A stretch of DNA of 64,000 bases from Corynebacterium variabile (lineage in GTDB: Bacteria; Actinomycetota; Actinomycetes; Mycobacteriales; Mycobacteriaceae), in the NCBI RefSeq assembly GCF_006539825.1, contig NZ_BJNT01000012.1:62001-126000 (forward strand). Reading direction: 5' to 3'. Shown one piece after another: positions 35,779-44,492 of the stretch (positions within the stretch are counted from its first letter, which is position 1; the number at the start of each line of letters is the position of its first letter). A model generated the notes under the pieces. The model was not told where the DNA came from and ran no database searches. It saw only the letters and a program-made list of their open reading frames with translations. A program made the translations under genes and the position numbers.

Positions 35779-36990
35779 ATGACGAAAACCTCCGCGACAA
35801 CCACCCCGCTGGACCTCATCGGCTTCGACTCCCTGCTCAGCGACGAGGAACGGCAGATCCGGGACGCCGTCGCAGACTTCGGTGACCGGGAACTGCGGCC
35901 CCACGTCGCTGACTGGTTCGAGGCCGGCGCCCTGCCGGTCAACGATCTCGCACCGAAGTTCGGCGAACTCGGCGTCCTCGGTATGCACCTCGACGGCTAC
36001 GGCTGCCCCGGGATGTCCGCCGTCGACTACGGGCTGGCCTGCATGGAGATCGAGGCGGTCGACTCCGGCCTGCGCTCGCTGGTCTCTGTCCAGGGATCGC
36101 TGGCCATGTTCGCGATCCACCACTGGGGCTCGGAGGAGCAGAAGGAGCACTACCTGCCGGGCATGGCCGCCGGTACCACCCTCGGTTGCTTCGGGCTCAC
36201 CGAGCCGGACGCCGGCTCCGACCCCGCGAACATGCGCACCCGGGCAGTCCGCGACGGCTCCGGGGAGGATGCCGACTGGATCCTCAACGGCACGAAGATG
36301 TGGATCACCAACGCCCCGGTGGCCGATGTCGCCGTGGTCTGGGCCCGCACCGACGACCGCGGCGATGGAAAGCCCGGCTTCGCTGGCTTCATCGTCGAGA
36401 AGGGCGCCCCCGGATTCTCCACCGCCGAGATCCACCGCAAGCTCTCCCTACGCGCCTCGGTCACCGGCGAGATCATCCTGGAGGACTGCCGGCTACCGGA
36501 CTCCCGGCGACTGCCCGGCGTCAGCTCCCTGCGTGGCCCACTGACCTGCCTCAATGAGGCGCGCTACGGCATCATCTGGGGTGCCCTCGGTGCTGCCCGC
36601 GACGCCCTGGCCACCGCCATCGACTACGTCGGTACCCGCGACGTCTTCGACCGGCCGCTGAGCAGTTTCCAGATCACCCAGGCCAAACTGGCGGACATGA
36701 CCGTCGAACTCGACAAGTCCATGCTGCTGGCCCTCCAACTCGGTCGGCTCAAGGACGCCGGGCAGCTCACCCCGCCGCGCATCAGCGTCGGCAAGCTGAA
36801 CTCCACCCGCGTGGCCCTGGAGATCACCCGCGAATGCCGGACGCTGCTCGGCGCATCCGGCATCACCCTGGATCACTCCCCGCTGCGGCACGCCAACAAC
36901 CTCGAGTCCGTGCTGACCTACGAGGGGACCGCGGAAATGCACCAGCTCACCATCGGCCAGGCACTCACCGGAGAGCAGGCGTTCCGGTGA
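35779..36990 (+). CDS. Acyl-CoA dehydrogenase, glutaryl-CoA dehydrogenase-like
   Basis: A flavoenzyme of 403 aa. FGLTEPDAGSDP binds FAD/substrate, LSLRASVTGEI matches the GCDH stretch, and the catalytic base is Glu382 in YEGTAEMH. The arginine that binds the substrate's distal carboxylate in human GCDH (in YRSAMSVQSSL) has a clear counterpart in LRSLVSVQGSL. It would oxidise and decarboxylate glutaryl-CoA to crotonyl-CoA in lysine or tryptophan breakdown. No electron-transfer flavoprotein or glutarate-activating gene is adjacent. It is 36 bp after the helicase gene and overlaps the acetyltransferase gene by 4 bp. Confidence 0.9.
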   Translation: MTKTSATTTPLDLIGFDSLLSDEERQIRDAVADFGDRELRPHVADWFEAGALPVNDLAPKFGELGVLGMHLDGYGCPGMSAVDYGLACMEIEAVDSGLRSLVSVQGSLAMFAIHHWGSEEQKEHYLPGMAAGTTLGCFGLTEPDAGSDPANMRTRAVRDGSGEDADWILNGTKMWITNAPVADVAVVWARTDDRGDGKPGFAGFIVEKGAPGFSTAEIHRKLSLRASVTGEIILEDCRLPDSRRLPGVSSLRGPLTCLNEARYGIIWGALGAARDALATAIDYVGTRDVFDRPLSSFQITQAKLADMTVELDKSMLLALQLGRLKDAGQLTPPRISVGKLNSTRVALEITRECRTLLGASGITLDHSPLRHANNLESVLTYEGTAEMHQLTIGQALTGEQAFR

Positions 36991-37541
36991 CAGGTTCCAC
37001 AACTCCCTCCCTCACGCTCCGCCTGCCCACCACCGATGACGAATCCGCTGTCTGGGAGCTCAACCGCTCCTGCTCGACGGACACCTTCGACTTCCTGGCC
37101 GGCGTGGGCAATCTCAACGCCGACAGCACCGGCTACACCGCCTTCCTCGACAGTGTCCGCAACCAGCATGAAGGCACCGATCTGCCGGAGGGCTGGCTCC
37201 CCGCGGACTTCCTCGTCGCCGAGGTCATCACCGCCGACGGCGGGACCACCCTCATCGGCCGCACCTCCATCCGCTACGGCCTCAACGAGTACCTGCTGAA
37301 CTACGGCGGTCACATCGGCTACGCCGTCGCCCCCGACCACCGTCGTCGCGGCTACGCCACCGAGATCCTCCGGCAGTCCCTCGCCCTGCTCGCTGAGCGG
37401 GGTATCGACAGGGCCCTGCTCGTCTGTAACGATGACAACGCCGGCTCGATCGGAGTCATCGAAGCCTGCGGTGGCGTCCTCGAGGACCGTCGTACCGACC
37501 CGGACGGCGTCCTTATCCGCCGCTACCGGATCACGCTGTGA
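36987..37541 (+). CDS. GNAT-family N-acetyltransferase
   Basis: An acetyl-CoA-dependent transferase of 184 aa. Motif A is GHIGYAVAPDHRRRGYATEIL, with the Q/RxxGxG/A pyrophosphate loop. LLVCNDDNAGSIGVIEACGG is the usual motif B, in which an Asn and a Ser/Gly turn precede the helix. The GTG start overlaps the dehydrogenase stop (GTGA), giving a two-gene unit. This subtype (about 180 aa, YRI ending) resembles predicted acetyltransferases of small amines or lysine; a lysine-related substrate would fit the glutaryl-CoA partner but is inference only. Confidence 0.85.
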   Translation: MTGSTTPSLTLRLPTTDDESAVWELNRSCSTDTFDFLAGVGNLNADSTGYTAFLDSVRNQHEGTDLPEGWLPADFLVAEVITADGGTTLIGRTSIRYGLNEYLLNYGGHIGYAVAPDHRRRGYATEILRQSLALLAERGIDRALLVCNDDNAGSIGVIEACGGVLEDRRTDPDGVLIRRYRITL

Positions 37542-37544
37542 GCA

Positions 37545-39037
37545 TCACCCGTTGATCACCTGCGGCACGGCCACCGCCTTGAGCCCCTCGACACCGAACT
37601 CCAGGCCGTAGCCGGACCCCTTCACCCCACCGAAGGGGATCCGCGGATCGACCGCACCGTGGTTGTTGATCCACACGGTGCCGGCCTCCAGCCGGGCCGC
37701 GACCTCGCGGGCTGCCACGGGATCCGCCGACCACACCGACCCGCCCAGTCCGGCCTCCGACCGGTTCGCTTCGGCCACCGCGTCATCCAGGTCCGTGTAC
37801 CGGATGATCGGCAGCGCCGGGCCGAACTGCTCTTCGGTGACCAGCGCGGCGTCCCCGTCGATGTCGGCGACCAGCGTCGTCGGGTAGAAGTTGCCCGGCG
37901 CGTCCCGGTCCGGGTTGCCACCGCACAGCACCGTGGCACCGGAGGCCTTCGCGTCCTCCACGAGCCGGTCGACGATGTCGAACTGCGTCCGGTTCTGCAG
38001 CGGGCCCAGCAGGTTCTCCTCCTCCAGCCCCATGCCCATCGGCACATCCTCAGCGACCCGCACCAGCGCCCGACAGACCTCGTCGTAGATCTCGTCGGGC
38101 ACGTAGAGCCGCTTGAGCGCCGCACAGGTCTGGCCGGTGTTGATGAACGCACCCCAGAACAGGGTCTCCGCGATCTCCCGGCGACGCTCGGGCGAAGCAC
38201 CGTCGAAGATGTCGGGCAGGACGATGCCGGCGTCGTTCCCGCCGAGCTCCAGAGTCAGCCGCTTGAGGTTGCCCGCACTGGCCTCGACGATGCGTCGTCC
38301 CGTCGCAGTGGAGCCGGTGAACATCACCTTGCGGATGTCCGGGTGCCCGGCGATGACCGAACCAACCTCCCGCTCCCCCGGCACGACGGTGAGCACCCCG
38401 GCGGGCAGCACCTGGTTGAGCACCCAGCCCAGCGCCAGGACGGACAGCGTCGTATTCTCCGAGGGCTTGACGATCACAGCATTGCCCATCCGCAGCGCCG
38501 GCGCGATCTGCCAGATGCTGATCATCATCGGCCAGTTCCACGGACCGATCGCCCCGACGATCCCCACCGGACGCCACGTCAGCGTCGCCCGCGTCCCACC
38601 GCTCCCCCGCTCTCACCGTCATCGACCACCGTCGCCTCCGGCACTTCGAGCGACGCCGCGGTCCGCAGCCACGCCGAACACGCCCCGACCTCGAAGCGGG
38701 CGTTGGGGCCGTTCAGCGGCTTGCCGGTCTCCCGGCTGAGCAGTTCGGCCAGTGGTCCGGCGACGGCGTCCACGGCGTCCGCCGCCCGGTTCAGCACTGC
38801 AGCGCGCTCCGCCGGGGACCAGGACGCCCACTCGGGCTGGATATCTCTGGCCATCGCGACGGCCTCATCGACCTCCTCGGCGCCGTGAACCGGGGCCAGG
38901 CCGATGACCTGGCCGGTGGCGGGGTCGTGGACAGCCCGGGAGGAGACGACGTCCCCGTCCGGACGGCGCTCCAACGGGACGGTGACAGTGGACAGCAGTT
39001 CGTCGACGGTGGTGGGCAGTGTGGGAAGTTCAGACAT
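37545..39037 (-). pseudogene. Aldehyde dehydrogenase family gene interrupted by a frameshift
   Basis: An NAD(P)-dependent aldehyde dehydrogenase. The first 150 or so codons (ATG at 39037, MSELPTLPTT, through VVDDGESG) are in one frame; the rest (RATLTWRPVGIVGAIGPWNWP onward) is in another. The join lies at about 38600-38612, where the minus strand reads GAGAGCGGGGGAGCGG; one missing base in the G run explains it. Downstream residues are intact: the glutamate in LELGGNDAG, the nucleophile in NTGQTCAALKR, and the end PFGGVKGSGYG. It ends 3 bp after the convergent acetyltransferase gene and diverges from the OFA transporter gene. Total product would be about 497 residues, normal for the family. 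Confidence 0.8.
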
Positions 39038-39099
39038 GGGCCCCAGAGTACGAGAGTTCCCTGGGCGAACGGGGGTACCAGGTGTGACCTGGGATACTG

Positions 39100-39143
39100 A
39101 TTCGGCGTCACAAAAGGTACATTCGGCGCGAATACATGACGCC
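39100..39143. promoter_or_regulatory. Repeats in the divergent aldehyde dehydrogenase/OFA transporter promoter region
   Basis: Two ATTCGGCG direct repeats (39100-39107 and 39121-39128) start 21 bp apart, two helical turns. A 7-bp inverted repeat GGCGTCA (39104-39110) / TGACGCC (39137-39143) overlaps them. The block ends 15 bp before the transporter ATG, where a repressor would block initiation. No regulator gene is adjacent. Confidence 0.4.
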
Positions 39144-39157
39144 ATAAGGAGACCCCC

Positions 39158-40672
39158 ATGTCAGTACTGGACCGGGACGCCATCATCGCGCCCGTGAACT
39201 TCAACCGGTGGCTCATCCCCGCCGCCGCCCTCGCCATCCACCTGAGTATCGGGCAGGCCTACGCCTTCTCCGTGTTCAAGGCACCGCTCACCGAACACTT
39301 CGAGGTCGGTGAGGTCGCCACCGGCTGGATCTTCTCCGTGGCCATCGGCATGCTCGGCATCTCCGCCGCCATCGCCGGCCCGTGGGTCGAACGCGTCGGA
39401 CCACGCAAGGCCATGGTCGCCTCCGGCACCGCCTGGGTCGTCGGCTTCTTCGTCGCCACCCTCGGCATCTGGACCGACCAGCTGTGGCTGGTGTACTTCG
39501 GCTACGGCTTCATCGGCGGCATCGGCCTGGGCATCGGCTACATCTCCCCGGTCTCCACGCTGATGAAGTGGTTCCCGGACCGCCCCGGCCTGGCGACAGG
39601 CCTCGCGATCATGGGCTTCGGCGGTGGTGCGCTGATCGCCAGCCCGCTGTCCAATGACCTCATGTCGCTGTTCAGTGACGACGCGGACTCCCTGACCCCG
39701 GGCATGCCGGCCACGTTCCTCACTCTCGCGATCCTCTACCTGGTGATCATCGCCCTCGGCGCGTTCGTCATCCGCCTGCCTCACCCGGACTGGAAGCCGG
39801 CCGGCTACACCCCGGCGACGATCCCGGCGCGCGCCCACCAGACCACCGGCAATGTCTCCGCCAGGAGTGCGATCAGGACGCCACAGTTCTGGCTCCTCTG
39901 GATCGTGCTGTTCACCAACGTCACCGCAGGTATCGGCATCCTCGAGTCCGCCTCCCCGATGATCCAGAACTCCTTCGCGATCACCGCGGTCGCCGCCGGT
40001 GGCTTCGTCGGTCTGCTGTCGCTGTTCAACATGGGAGGACGCTTCGTCTGGTCCACCGTCTCCGACTACATCGGCCGCAAGAACACCTACATCCTCTACC
40101 TGGGTCTCGGGTCGCTGCTCTACCTGCTGCTCGCCAGCCTCGGCTCGCACTCCCTGGCACTGTTCGTGGTCTGCGCGCTGGTCATCCTCTCCTTCTACGG
40201 CGGCGGCTTTGCGACGATCCCGGCCTACCTCAAGGACCTCTTCGGCACCTACCAGGTCGGCGCGATCCACGGTCGCCTGCTCACCGCCTGGTCCGCCGCC
40301 GGTATCGCCGGCCCGCTGATCGTCAACTCCGTCGTCGAGTCCCAGGAGGATGCGGGCCACTCCGGATTCGACCTCTACCGGCTGTCCCTGTTCATCATGG
40401 TCGGCGTGCTGGTCGTCGGCTTCATCGCGAACCTGCTGGTCCGCAAGGTCAACGAAAAGCACTTCGAGGATCCGGAGATCGTCGAGGAGAAGGTCCGGGC
40501 CGACCGCGCCGCTGCCGCCCAGGCCTCCGATGCACGCTCGAACGGCACCGCCACCACCGCCGGTGGCCTTTACACGACCGTCGCCTCGGGTCTGGCGTTC
40601 ATCGTGGTCGCCGCCCTGTCCTACGGCGTGATCCAGACCATCATCAAGGCCGCGGGTCTCTTCACGGGGTAG
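39158..40672 (+). CDS. OFA-family (oxalate/formate antiporter-like) MFS transporter
   Basis: A 504-aa permease with twelve or more helices. FNRWLIPAAALAIHLSIGQAYAFSVF and the GIGLGIGYISPVSTLMKWFPDR region in helix 5 (quoted as pieces) are hallmarks of the OFA family, which moves oxalate, formate, pyruvate or related small carboxylates. A charged loop and a final helix extend the C-terminus (about 430-504), seen in corynebacterial members. The ATG follows AAGGAGA. A second OFA gene lies at 48042-49286. It diverges from the broken aldehyde dehydrogenase gene and converges on the monooxygenase gene across a long inverted repeat. Confidence 0.88.
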   Translation: MSVLDRDAIIAPVNFNRWLIPAAALAIHLSIGQAYAFSVFKAPLTEHFEVGEVATGWIFSVAIGMLGISAAIAGPWVERVGPRKAMVASGTAWVVGFFVATLGIWTDQLWLVYFGYGFIGGIGLGIGYISPVSTLMKWFPDRPGLATGLAIMGFGGGALIASPLSNDLMSLFSDDADSLTPGMPATFLTLAILYLVIIALGAFVIRLPHPDWKPAGYTPATIPARAHQTTGNVSARSAIRTPQFWLLWIVLFTNVTAGIGILESASPMIQNSFAITAVAAGGFVGLLSLFNMGGRFVWSTVSDYIGRKNTYILYLGLGSLLYLLLASLGSHSLALFVVCALVILSFYGGGFATIPAYLKDLFGTYQVGAIHGRLLTAWSAAGIAGPLIVNSVVESQEDAGHSGFDLYRLSLFIMVGVLVVGFIANLLVRKVNEKHFEDPEIVEEKVRADRAAAAQASDARSNGTATTAGGLYTTVASGLAFIVVAALSYGVIQTIIKAAGLFTG

Positions 40673-40715
40673 GACGCCACCACGACACCTCGGATTCGTG
40701 GGCGAAGCAGTCGTG

Positions 40716-40804
40716 AAGCCCCATCCGACACAGAGATCTGCCACCCCTCAGGTCGCCTGGAAGTCCGGGACATGACCTGAGGGGTGGCAGATTTCGTGGG
40801 GCTT
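40716..40804. repeat. Long interrupted inverted repeat between convergent genes
   Basis: Perfect 19-bp arms (40736-40754 and 40774-40792) flank a 19-nt spacer. Outside them an 8-bp pair, AAGCCCCA (40716-40723) and TGGGGCTT (40797-40804), extends the symmetry. It sits between the stops of the OFA transporter and monooxygenase genes, so it may act as a bidirectional terminator. The arms are longer than a typical terminator, and it could also be a dispersed palindromic element. Confidence 0.7.
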
Positions 40805-40839
40805 GAAGAACAGCGGCCCGATGAGAAGCAGCCGGGCTT

Positions 40840-42711
40840 CTACTTCTCGTGATACGAGGGAGCCAGTGCGTACACCGGGGTGTCCAGCCCCTCATGCCGG
40901 GCCGCGAGCTGCAGCGACAGGTAGCGGGAGTAGTGACGCCCCTGGTGCAGGTTGCCACCCATGAACCACAGGTTCTCCTGCTGGGTCGGCTTCCACATAT
41001 TGCGCAGTTCGCCCTCCCACGGGCCCGGATCCTTGGCGGTCTCCGAGCCGAGACCCCAGCACTTGCCGACCTTGTCGGCGACCTCGGGGCTGATCAGTCG
41101 CTCGGCCCAGCCGTTCATCGAGCCGTAGCCGGTGGCCAGGACGACCACGTCGGCCTGCAGTTCGGTGCCGTCGGTGAGCACCACACCGTCTTCGGTGTAG
41201 TGGTCGATGCCGACCTGCGAGTGGACCTCGATGGACCCGTCGATGACCAGCTGGGACGCACCGACGTTGATGTAGTAGCCCGAGCCTCGGCGCAGGTACT
41301 TCAGGAACAGGCCGGTCTCGTCCTCACCGAAGTCGACCATGAACCCGGCCTTCTCCAGGTCGGCGTAGAACTCCGCGTCCTCCTCGCGGATGCCGTCGGA
41401 GGCCACGCGCTGACCCAGCGGCAGCAGCTTGTACGGCCAGGAGGCGAACAGCAGGTCGGCGGTGTCGGTGTCGATGCCGGCGTCCACCGCCTCCTCGGAG
41501 TACAGCGGGCTGGTCACGTACTTGATGAACATGTCCGAGTTGACGATGTAGGTCGGCGACCGCTGGATCATCACCGGGTGCGCACCGTTCTCGTAGAGGT
41601 CGGCGCAGATGTCGTGGGCGGAGTTGTTCGCGCCGAGCACGACCACGCGGCGTCCCTTGTCCACCTCACCGCCGGGGTGCTCCGAGGAGTGCCGGATCTC
41701 GCCACGGAACTTCTCCTGGCCGGGGAAGGTCGGCTTGTTGGCGATACCGGACATGCCGGTGGCCATCACGAGCTGCTCGGGATGCAGCACGACCTGCTCA
41801 CCGTCACGGTCGACGACAACCTCCCAGGTGCCGGACGCCTCATCGTAGGACGCCCGCTCGCAGCTGGTGTTGTTCCAGTAGTCGAGGTCCATGATGCCGG
41901 TGTAGTGCTCCAGCCAGTCGCCCATCTTGTCCTTGGGCGTGAAGATCGGCCAGTCGTCCGGGAACGGGAGGTAGGGCAGGTGGTCGTACCAGACCGGGTC
42001 GTGCAGGCACAGGGAGTGGTACCGGCCGCGCCACTGGTCACCGGGGCGGGCGGACTTCTCCACGACCAGCGTCGGCACACCGAGCCGCTTCAGGCGGGAC
42101 GCCAGGGCGATGCCACCCTGACCACCACCGACAATGAGGACATACGGCTGCTCGGAGTAGCCGAGGTTCTCGCGCCGCTCGGCCCGGCGGTCCGCCCAGT
42201 TGCGAGGGTCGGCGTGAGGTCCGTGCTCGGCACCCTTGATCCGGTTACGGCCCTTCTTCTCCGGGCGGGCGTGCAGCTCACGGGCGGAGGTCAGCAGGGT
42301 CCAGCACCTGTCGACCGGGGCGTCCTCGGTGCCCTCGTTCTTCAGACGGATCAGCGCCCGCGACTTCACGACCCGGTTCTCGAAGGTGACGAAGGCGAAG
42401 ATGTCCTCGCCGTCTCCGTCGGCAGCGTCCTCCACGACGGCGTCCCGGTCGATCTCGATGTTGCTGATCGTGAGGTTGCCGGTGCCGTGGGTACCCTTGA
42501 CCAGGTCCTCGATACTCTTCCGGCCCTCTGCGGTGTGCAGGTTCCAGGTGAAGGTGGTGAGGTCACGCCAGTAACCCTGCTCGACGAACAGGTCGGCGGT
42601 GGCGGAGGCGGCGGCCTCGGCATCCGGGGTCGCCAGGGCGTCGGCGAAGTCAGCGAACCAGGTGAGGACGCGGTTGTTGAGGTCGGTACGGTCGATCGTC
42701 GGAGCAGACAA
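40840..42711 (-). CDS. Flavin-containing monooxygenase with N-terminal NTF2/SnoaL-like domain
   Basis: An FAD/NADPH-dependent oxidoreductase of about 623 aa. Residues about 10-150 form an NTF2/SnoaL-like domain (WFADFADALATPDAEAAASA onward). The FAD dinucleotide fold then begins at VLIVGGGQGGIALASRL, with an FMO/Baeyer-Villiger-like region (GDQWRGRYHSLCLHDPVWYDHLP in pieces) and a second nucleotide fold at VVVLGANNSAHDI. The C-terminus has WFMGGNLHQGRHYS, typical of actinobacterial FMO-like proteins. I chose a TTG start at 42711, 5 nt after AGAGGA; a GTG at 42783 would add 24 residues but has no ribosome site. Substrate unknown; oxygenation of N, S or ketones is known for the family. Confidence 0.82.
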   Translation of the reverse strand: MSAPTIDRTDLNNRVLTWFADFADALATPDAEAAASATADLFVEQGYWRDLTTFTWNLHTAEGRKSIEDLVKGTHGTGNLTISNIEIDRDAVVEDAADGDGEDIFAFVTFENRVVKSRALIRLKNEGTEDAPVDRCWTLLTSARELHARPEKKGRNRIKGAEHGPHADPRNWADRRAERRENLGYSEQPYVLIVGGGQGGIALASRLKRLGVPTLVVEKSARPGDQWRGRYHSLCLHDPVWYDHLPYLPFPDDWPIFTPKDKMGDWLEHYTGIMDLDYWNNTSCERASYDEASGTWEVVVDRDGEQVVLHPEQLVMATGMSGIANKPTFPGQEKFRGEIRHSSEHPGGEVDKGRRVVVLGANNSAHDICADLYENGAHPVMIQRSPTYIVNSDMFIKYVTSPLYSEEAVDAGIDTDTADLLFASWPYKLLPLGQRVASDGIREEDAEFYADLEKAGFMVDFGEDETGLFLKYLRRGSGYYINVGASQLVIDGSIEVHSQVGIDHYTEDGVVLTDGTELQADVVVLATGYGSMNGWAERLISPEVADKVGKCWGLGSETAKDPGPWEGELRNMWKPTQQENLWFMGGNLHQGRHYSRYLSLQLAARHEGLDTPVYALAPSYHEK

Positions 42712-43051
42712 GGAAGGTCCTCTCGGAGGGGATGCAACGGTAGAAACAGGGGGTCGCGCCGCCGAGGTACCGAGAAGGGTCACAGTGCAACGTTTTTGTG
42801 CCCGGGATCACATCGGCGGCGACGCGGACCACGCTAGGCCGCTCCCCCATACCCGGCAACCCTTCTATCAACATAGGTGTGCGAACATACTTGACACCTC
42901 CCCCGTCTGCAGAGGTGGCACCCCCTGAACATGACGACGACCGCCACCACAGCGGGGGGACATTGCGCTACCCCCGCCGCGGTGGCGGTCGACCCGGCCC
43001 GGCGCGCTGCGGGCGCGATACGGGCGTCCTGCACGCGTCCTGAAGAGAGCC
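42712..43051. other. Intergenic region between lpd and the monooxygenase gene
   Basis: 340 bp without a supported gene. It contains the hairpin at 42939-42990 after lpd and, nearer the monooxygenase, a moderately A+T-rich stretch around 42865-42895 where that gene's promoter probably lies. No clear -35/-10 pair could be fixed. Confidence 0.5.
42939..42990 (-). terminator. Terminator hairpin after the pdh operon
   Basis: Outer arms GACCGCCACC (42939-42948) and GGTGGCGGTC (42981-42990) are perfect, and an inner AGCGGGGG / CCCCCGC pairing extends the stem. It lies 62 bp past the lpd stop. No T tract is present. Confidence 0.6.
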
Positions 43052-44482
43052 CTACAGGTGTGTCGGCAGACCGATCGCGATGTCCGCGGCCTCGGCCACC
43101 GGCTCACCCAGCGTCGGGTGCGGATGGATCGTCAGGGCGATGTCCTCCACGTTGAGCTGGCAGTTCACTGCCACGGACAACTCCGAGATGAGGTCGGAGG
43201 CACCCGGGCCCACGATCTGAGCACCGACGAGCGTGCCGGTGTCGATCGTCGAGACCAGACGCACGAAGCCCTCGCCCTCACCCAGGGACACGGCACGGGC
43301 GTTGCCCGCGAAGGGGAACTGGGAGGCGTGCACGGTCAGCCCGCTCTTCTCCGCCTCCGCCACGGTCATGCCGACCGTCGCGATCTCCGGGTCGGAGAAG
43401 CACACCGCCGGCACGGCGAAATACTCGTTGGCGTCCGGGCGTCCGGCGATGGCACCGGCCGCGGTCTTGCCCTCCATGAAGGCCATGTGCGCCAGAGCCG
43501 GGCCCATGGTCACGTCACCGACGGCCCAGATGTGATCCACCCCGGTGAACCCGCGCTCGTCGACCTTGATGAGGCCGTGCTTGTCGAGTTCCACACCCGT
43601 GGCGTCCAGCCCGAGGGAGTCGGTGTTCGGCGTCCTTCCGACGGTGATCATGCAGTAGTCGGCGGTGACCTTCTTCTCCTCGCCGCCCTTGGTCGCGTAG
43701 GTGACGGTGACCTCGTCCGCACGCTGCTCGGAGTGCTTGGCGCGCACCCCGGTGAGCACGGTGACGCCCTTGGACTTCAGCTTCTTGACGACGACCTTCA
43801 CCAGGTCCTTCTCGAACCCGGGGAGGATCTGGTCGGTGCCCTCGAGGATGGTGACGTGGGTACCGAAGTCGGCGTAGGCGCCAGCGAGTTCGGTGCCGAT
43901 GTACCCGCCGCCGATGACGACGAGCTCCTTCGGTAGACTCTCCAGACCCAGACCGCCGGTCGAGTCGATGACGCGTCCGCTGATCTGGAAGCCGGGGATC
44001 TCCACCGGGCGCGAGCCGGTGGCGATGATCAGGTCGGTGAAGGCGATCCGCCGCGGTTCGGTGACACTCATGAACTGCTGCGGGCCGGCCGGCATGATCT
44101 GGATCTCGCTGTCGCTGACCAGCATCGCGGAGCCGCGGACAATCTCGATCCCGTGCTTGGCGAACAGCCCTTCGATGCCTTTGGTCATCCGGTCGACGAC
44201 CTTGTGCTGCTTCCAGTCCTGCAGGGCGGTGAAGTCGAAGGAGACCTCACCGGTGGTGATCCCGTACATGGTGGAGTCCTGCGCCTGGCTCAGCCGCTTG
44301 CCGGCCGAGATCAGCGCCTTGGACGGCACGCAGCCGACGTTGAGGCAGATGCCGCCGAGGGTGTCGGACTCCTCGATGACGGTGACCTGCTGTCCGAGTT
44401 CCGCCGCACGGATCGCGGCGACGTACCCGCCGGGGCCTGCACCGATGATGACGGTGCCGTGTTGTTCCAGTTCCTTGGCCAT
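43052..44482 (-). CDS. lpd: Dihydrolipoyl dehydrogenase (E3)
   Basis: The FAD-dependent enzyme that reoxidises the lipoyl groups of 2-oxoacid dehydrogenase complexes with NAD. The protein (476 aa) has the FAD motif GAGPGGYVAA (14-23), the redox disulfide Cys46/Cys51 in GGICLNVGC, the NAD fold at VVIGGGYIGTELA, and the C-terminal His-Glu pair in IHPHPTLGE. It is the last gene of a four-gene pdh operon, 10 bp after the E2 gene, with an AGGAGA site. Corynebacteria usually keep a separate lpd elsewhere that serves the main pyruvate and 2-oxoglutarate complexes, so this is likely a dedicated copy (inference). Confidence 0.95.
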   Translation of the reverse strand: MAKELEQHGTVIIGAGPGGYVAAIRAAELGQQVTVIEESDTLGGICLNVGCVPSKALISAGKRLSQAQDSTMYGITTGEVSFDFTALQDWKQHKVVDRMTKGIEGLFAKHGIEIVRGSAMLVSDSEIQIMPAGPQQFMSVTEPRRIAFTDLIIATGSRPVEIPGFQISGRVIDSTGGLGLESLPKELVVIGGGYIGTELAGAYADFGTHVTILEGTDQILPGFEKDLVKVVVKKLKSKGVTVLTGVRAKHSEQRADEVTVTYATKGGEEKKVTADYCMITVGRTPNTDSLGLDATGVELDKHGLIKVDERGFTGVDHIWAVGDVTMGPALAHMAFMEGKTAAGAIAGRPDANEYFAVPAVCFSDPEIATVGMTVAEAEKSGLTVHASQFPFAGNARAVSLGEGEGFVRLVSTIDTGTLVGAQIVGPGASDLISELSVAVNCQLNVEDIALTIHPHPTLGEPVAEAADIAIGLPTHL

Positions 44483-44492
44483 GACTGTTCTC

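Noticed and set aside
40849..42837. 662-codon open frame opposite the monooxygenase gene
   Set aside because: Antisense shadow in G+C-rich DNA; the minus-strand protein has full FAD and NADPH motifs.
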